From positions 1-7,835 of the forward strand of contig JBEIVB010000103.1 in the NCBI GenBank assembly GCA_040374085.1: a stretch of 7,835 nt of DNA, written 5' to 3'. Below are positions 6,273-7,835 of this stretch, piece by piece (position 1 is the first letter of the stretch; each line of letters starts with the position of its first letter). This stretch comes from JBEIVB01 sp040374085 (GTDB taxonomy: Bacteria > Bacteroidota > Bacteroidia > UBA4408). The notes under the pieces were generated by a model. The model worked only from the letters and a program-made list of their open reading frames with translations. It made no database searches and was not told the origin of the DNA. The translations under genes were made by a program, and so were the position numbers.

Positions 6273-6752
6273 ATGAAGAAAATTCTAGCATCGGCTTCTG
6301 TTCTGTTGATGGTTATGGTGGTGGTATGTACCTCTTGCCGCAAAGAAAGCGAGGACGATGAAGGGGGCTGCGGTGCCACCAACATCTCTGCCGCCGGCGA
6401 GCGCGAGAGCCACAACATGGGCCGCAACTGCATGAACTGCCACGTAAACGGAGGCAATGGAGAAGGTTGCTTCTCTGCTGCCGGCACGGTGTATACAGCC
6501 GGTAACCTGAGTCAAACCAAAGCCAATGCAGTGGTGAAGCTCTACACAGCACCCAATGGAGGCGGCACGCTAAGGGCCACCCTCAACGGCGATGCCCTGG
6601 GCAATTTCTACACCACCGCCGGCATCGACTTCAGCGGAGGGCTGTATCCCTCCATCACCAGCGGCACCACCACGGTGTACATGTCGCAACCCATCTCGCA
6701 GGGATCCTGCAACGGTTGCCATGGCGCCTCGGCCAGTGCCCTGAATCTTTAA
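6273..6752 (+). CDS. Predicted surface lipoprotein with two CxxCH haem-c motifs
   Basis: This is a 159-residue exported lipoprotein. A basic N-terminus and hydrophobic core (LASASVLLMVMVVV) end in CTSC, giving Cys22 as the lipidated residue. The following RKESEDDE resembles the acidic lipoprotein export signal of Bacteroidota (Lys then several Asp/Glu), suggesting display on the outer surface. Two haem-c attachment motifs are clear: CMNCH (53-57) and CNGCH (146-150). They flank a beta-rich segment (about 70-140: GTVYTA, NAVVKLYTAPNGGGTLRA, ALGNFYTTAGIDFSGGLYP) that looks like a carboxypeptidase-regulatory/prealbumin-type fold. His47 and Met49 could be distal haem ligands; Cys33 and Cys66 are further cysteines. 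Electron transfer or redox/gas sensing is plausible, but no named family is recognised. It starts 135 bp from the divergent sigma gene and leads by 21 bp into a barrel gene, so the two are likely one transcript. Haem attachment itself is inferred from the motifs. Confidence 0.85.
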   Translation: MKKILASASVLLMVMVVVCTSCRKESEDDEGGCGATNISAAGERESHNMGRNCMNCHVNGGNGEGCFSAAGTVYTAGNLSQTKANAVVKLYTAPNGGGTLRATLNGDALGNFYTTAGIDFSGGLYPSITSGTTTVYMSQPISQGSCNGCHGASASALNL

Positions 6753-6773
6753 ACCCTTTAACCCATCCACCTT

Positions 6774-7433
6774 ATGAAATCCTTGAAAGTCCTATGCGCT
6801 GCCGCTTGTTTGCTGAGCGCATCATTCATCACACGCGCACAAGAAGCGCCTGCCACCCTCATCCATTTTAAGCCGGTAAAAACCATTGGGGCATACATTG
6901 CCCCCGAGTTTCAGTTCGGAGAATGGAGCCGCACGTTTACACCTATGATGGGCGTTTCGGGAATGGTCTTGTTCAACAACCGCCTGGCGGTTGGACTCAC
7001 CACCGCCCGCACCACCGCGCAAAGCTTTTCTCCTTCGGGCGTGAACCCTCTCTTCTTCCGCGCCAACTACGCCGGCCTAAAGGTGGAATACACAGCCTGG
7101 AACAACAAAGCCATACACCTTACCTTTCCGCTGAGCATTGGTGGCTTGAGCATGCGGGGCGATTCTACCGCCACCCGCTTTGGCCGCAACGATTTTGGCA
7201 ACGACAGCCTCGGATTTCGCGGCATGCGCGGTCCGGAGCCGGGCATTGGCGGACGCTATGTGTTGATACAACCCGGCGTAAACGTAGAAGCCAACCTCCT
7301 GCCCTGGTTGCGCTGGTATGTGGGCGGTTCGTATCGCGTGGCTCTGGCCACCGAATCCAACCCCGGCCTAAGCGCCAACATCGGCAAAGGACTATCGGTA
7401 ACCACCGGCCTAAAGGTGGGGTTGTTTGCCTAG
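6774..7433 (+). CDS. Small outer-membrane beta-barrel-like protein, function unknown
   Basis: This is a 219-residue secreted protein. Residues 1-22 form a signal peptide (Lys2/Lys5, hydrophobic CAAACLLSASFI, cleavage expected after TRA before QEA). The mature part is a series of short amphipathic strands divided by Asn/Gly/Ser-rich turns: TIGAYIAPEFQFGEW (37-51), FTPMMGVSGMVLFNNRLAVGL, ANYAGLKVEYTAWNN, IHLTFPLSIGGLSM, GGRYVLIQPGVNVEANLLPW and a closing SVTTGLKVGLFA. This pattern suggests an 8- to 10-strand barrel in the outer membrane. The IQPGVNVEANLLPWLRWYVGGSYR stretch is typical of uncharacterised Bacteroidota barrel proteins. It ends in Ala rather than the usual terminal aromatic residue. 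It lies 21 bp after the dihaem lipoprotein gene with no terminator between, and a hairpin terminator follows 39 bp after the stop, so the two form a two-gene unit. The barrel seems too small to enclose a multihaem cytochrome. No enzyme motif is seen. Confidence 0.8.
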   Translation: MKSLKVLCAAACLLSASFITRAQEAPATLIHFKPVKTIGAYIAPEFQFGEWSRTFTPMMGVSGMVLFNNRLAVGLTTARTTAQSFSPSGVNPLFFRANYAGLKVEYTAWNNKAIHLTFPLSIGGLSMRGDSTATRFGRNDFGNDSLGFRGMRGPEPGIGGRYVLIQPGVNVEANLLPWLRWYVGGSYRVALATESNPGLSANIGKGLSVTTGLKVGLFA

Positions 7434-7472
7434 GATTTTCATAAGAAAAAATGATAAGCCCGTAGACTAAAG

Positions 7473-7504
7473 AAAAAAGCCACTGATTTTCAGTGGCTTT
7501 TTTT
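7473..7504. terminator. Bidirectional intrinsic terminator
   Basis: A perfect 8-bp stem, GCCACTGA (7479-7486) pairing with TCAGTGGC (7490-7497) around a TTT loop, is flanked by six A (7473-7478) and seven T (7498-7504). The T-run serves the plus-strand lipoprotein-barrel unit ending at 7433, and the A-run gives a six-U tail for transcripts arriving from the minus-strand gene ending at 7640. The A/T runs can extend the stem by about six pairs. This is the clearest regulatory element in the window. Confidence 0.92.
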
Positions 7505-7639
7505 GTGTGGGCAATGGAAAGAAAAATGGGGAGAAAATTGCACAAGAAAAATAGGTAGTGTCGATTGACGACCTTGACCTTTACGGCAAATTGTGCAGCA
7601 AAAGGCAACACCATCAAGATTGTTCCTTCGCATGTAGAC

Positions 7640-7835
7640 TTAATACCTCTTGCACGAAGCGGCTTTGCTGAACGCATCGAAGATTCCAATTAAGGTGCTG
7701 CAGCGTTCCAGCGTTTTCATGTACTTAAAACGGGTGGGGTTATCGGAATTGTCAACGGTAACCTCCCAAGCCAGGTTGTGCTGGCAACCCTGCTCTCCGC
7801 AATCAAACACCGAGAAGAGCGGAGGTTTATCCAAC
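7640..7835 (-). CDS. C-terminal part of an unrecognised cysteine-containing protein
   Basis: An open minus-strand frame enters from the right edge and ends at TAA (7642-7640), giving the last 65 codons or so; the start lies outside the window. The visible part reads as plausible protein: LFSVFDCGEQGCQHNLAWEV, a polar turn, FKYMKTLERCSTLIGIFDAF and a basic end ASCKRY. It has four cysteines, two as CGEQGC, and base use at third codon positions is GC-rich like its neighbours. Reading further on the minus strand, the shared hairpin at 7473-7504 would end its transcript about 135 bp beyond the stop, which supports a real gene. The 135 bp between stop and hairpin holds nothing I can name. I do not recognise a family; it could be a lipoprotein, a zinc-binding domain or a chance frame. 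Confidence 0.5.
   Translation of the reverse strand, partial: LDKPPLFSVFDCGEQGCQHNLAWEVTVDNSDNPTRFKYMKTLERCSTLIGIFDAFSKAASCKRY

Noticed and set aside
6774..7433. Idea that the barrel protein forms an MtrAB-like porin-cytochrome conduit with the haem lipoprotein
   Set aside because: MtrB-type barrels are several times larger and hold decahaem partners; a 197-residue mature barrel and a two-haem lipoprotein do not fit that architecture.
7538..7597. Inverted repeat TGCACAA (7539-7545) / TTGTGCA (7591-7597)
   Set aside because: Only 7 bp with a 45-nt spacer in AT-rich intergenic DNA; expected by chance and without a T-run or mobile-element context.
7165..7689. A 174-codon minus-strand frame crossing the terminator
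   Set aside because: It is antisense to the barrel gene, passes through the hairpin terminator and overlaps the better minus-strand frame at 7640-7835; the short hydrophobic patch comes from the AT-rich gap.

Overview
The window looks like chromosomal DNA from a member of the Bacteroidota, most likely a Flavobacteriia/Saprospiria/Chitinophagia-type relative with moderately high GC. Signs of this are genes lacking clear Shine-Dalgarno sequences, a lipoprotein with an acidic Bacteroidota-style surface-export signature, a DUF6913-like gene beside ligA, an ECF sigma factor overlapping a gene for a one-helix protein with a barrel-like C-terminus, and several PorT/OmpW-like barrel proteins. No mobile element, CRISPR array, rRNA or tRNA is visible.

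Left part (1-2893, minus strand): a tight run reads leftward, GNAT acetyltransferase, then ligA (NAD-dependent DNA ligase, 14-nt overlap), then a DUF6913-like small protein (9-nt gap) that leaves the window at base 1. A 39-bp divergent gap separates this run from a plus-strand membrane-bound glycerolipid acyltransferase (2933-4234). That gene converges, with only 6 bp between stop codons, on the next minus-strand pair.

Middle and right (4241-7433): an ECF sigma factor, apparently starting at TTG, overlaps by 20 nt the gene for a protein with a short cytoplasmic head, one transmembrane helix, a long low-complexity linker and a beta-barrel-like C-terminal half; it is the likely anti-sigma or sensor partner. 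Divergent from the sigma factor, across 135 bp, are a lipoprotein with two CxxCH haem-attachment motifs flanking a beta-rich segment and, 21 bp later, a small secreted outer-membrane barrel protein. A strong, apparently bidirectional hairpin terminator (7473-7504) closes that pair. A partial cysteine-containing gene enters from the right edge on the minus strand.

The most interesting unit is the four-gene block 4241-7433. By position it could be an envelope-sensing circuit: sigma factor plus barrel-bearing membrane regulator, with a predicted surface dihaem lipoprotein and a barrel protein as targets or input. The individual features are readable in the sequence; the functional link is inference.
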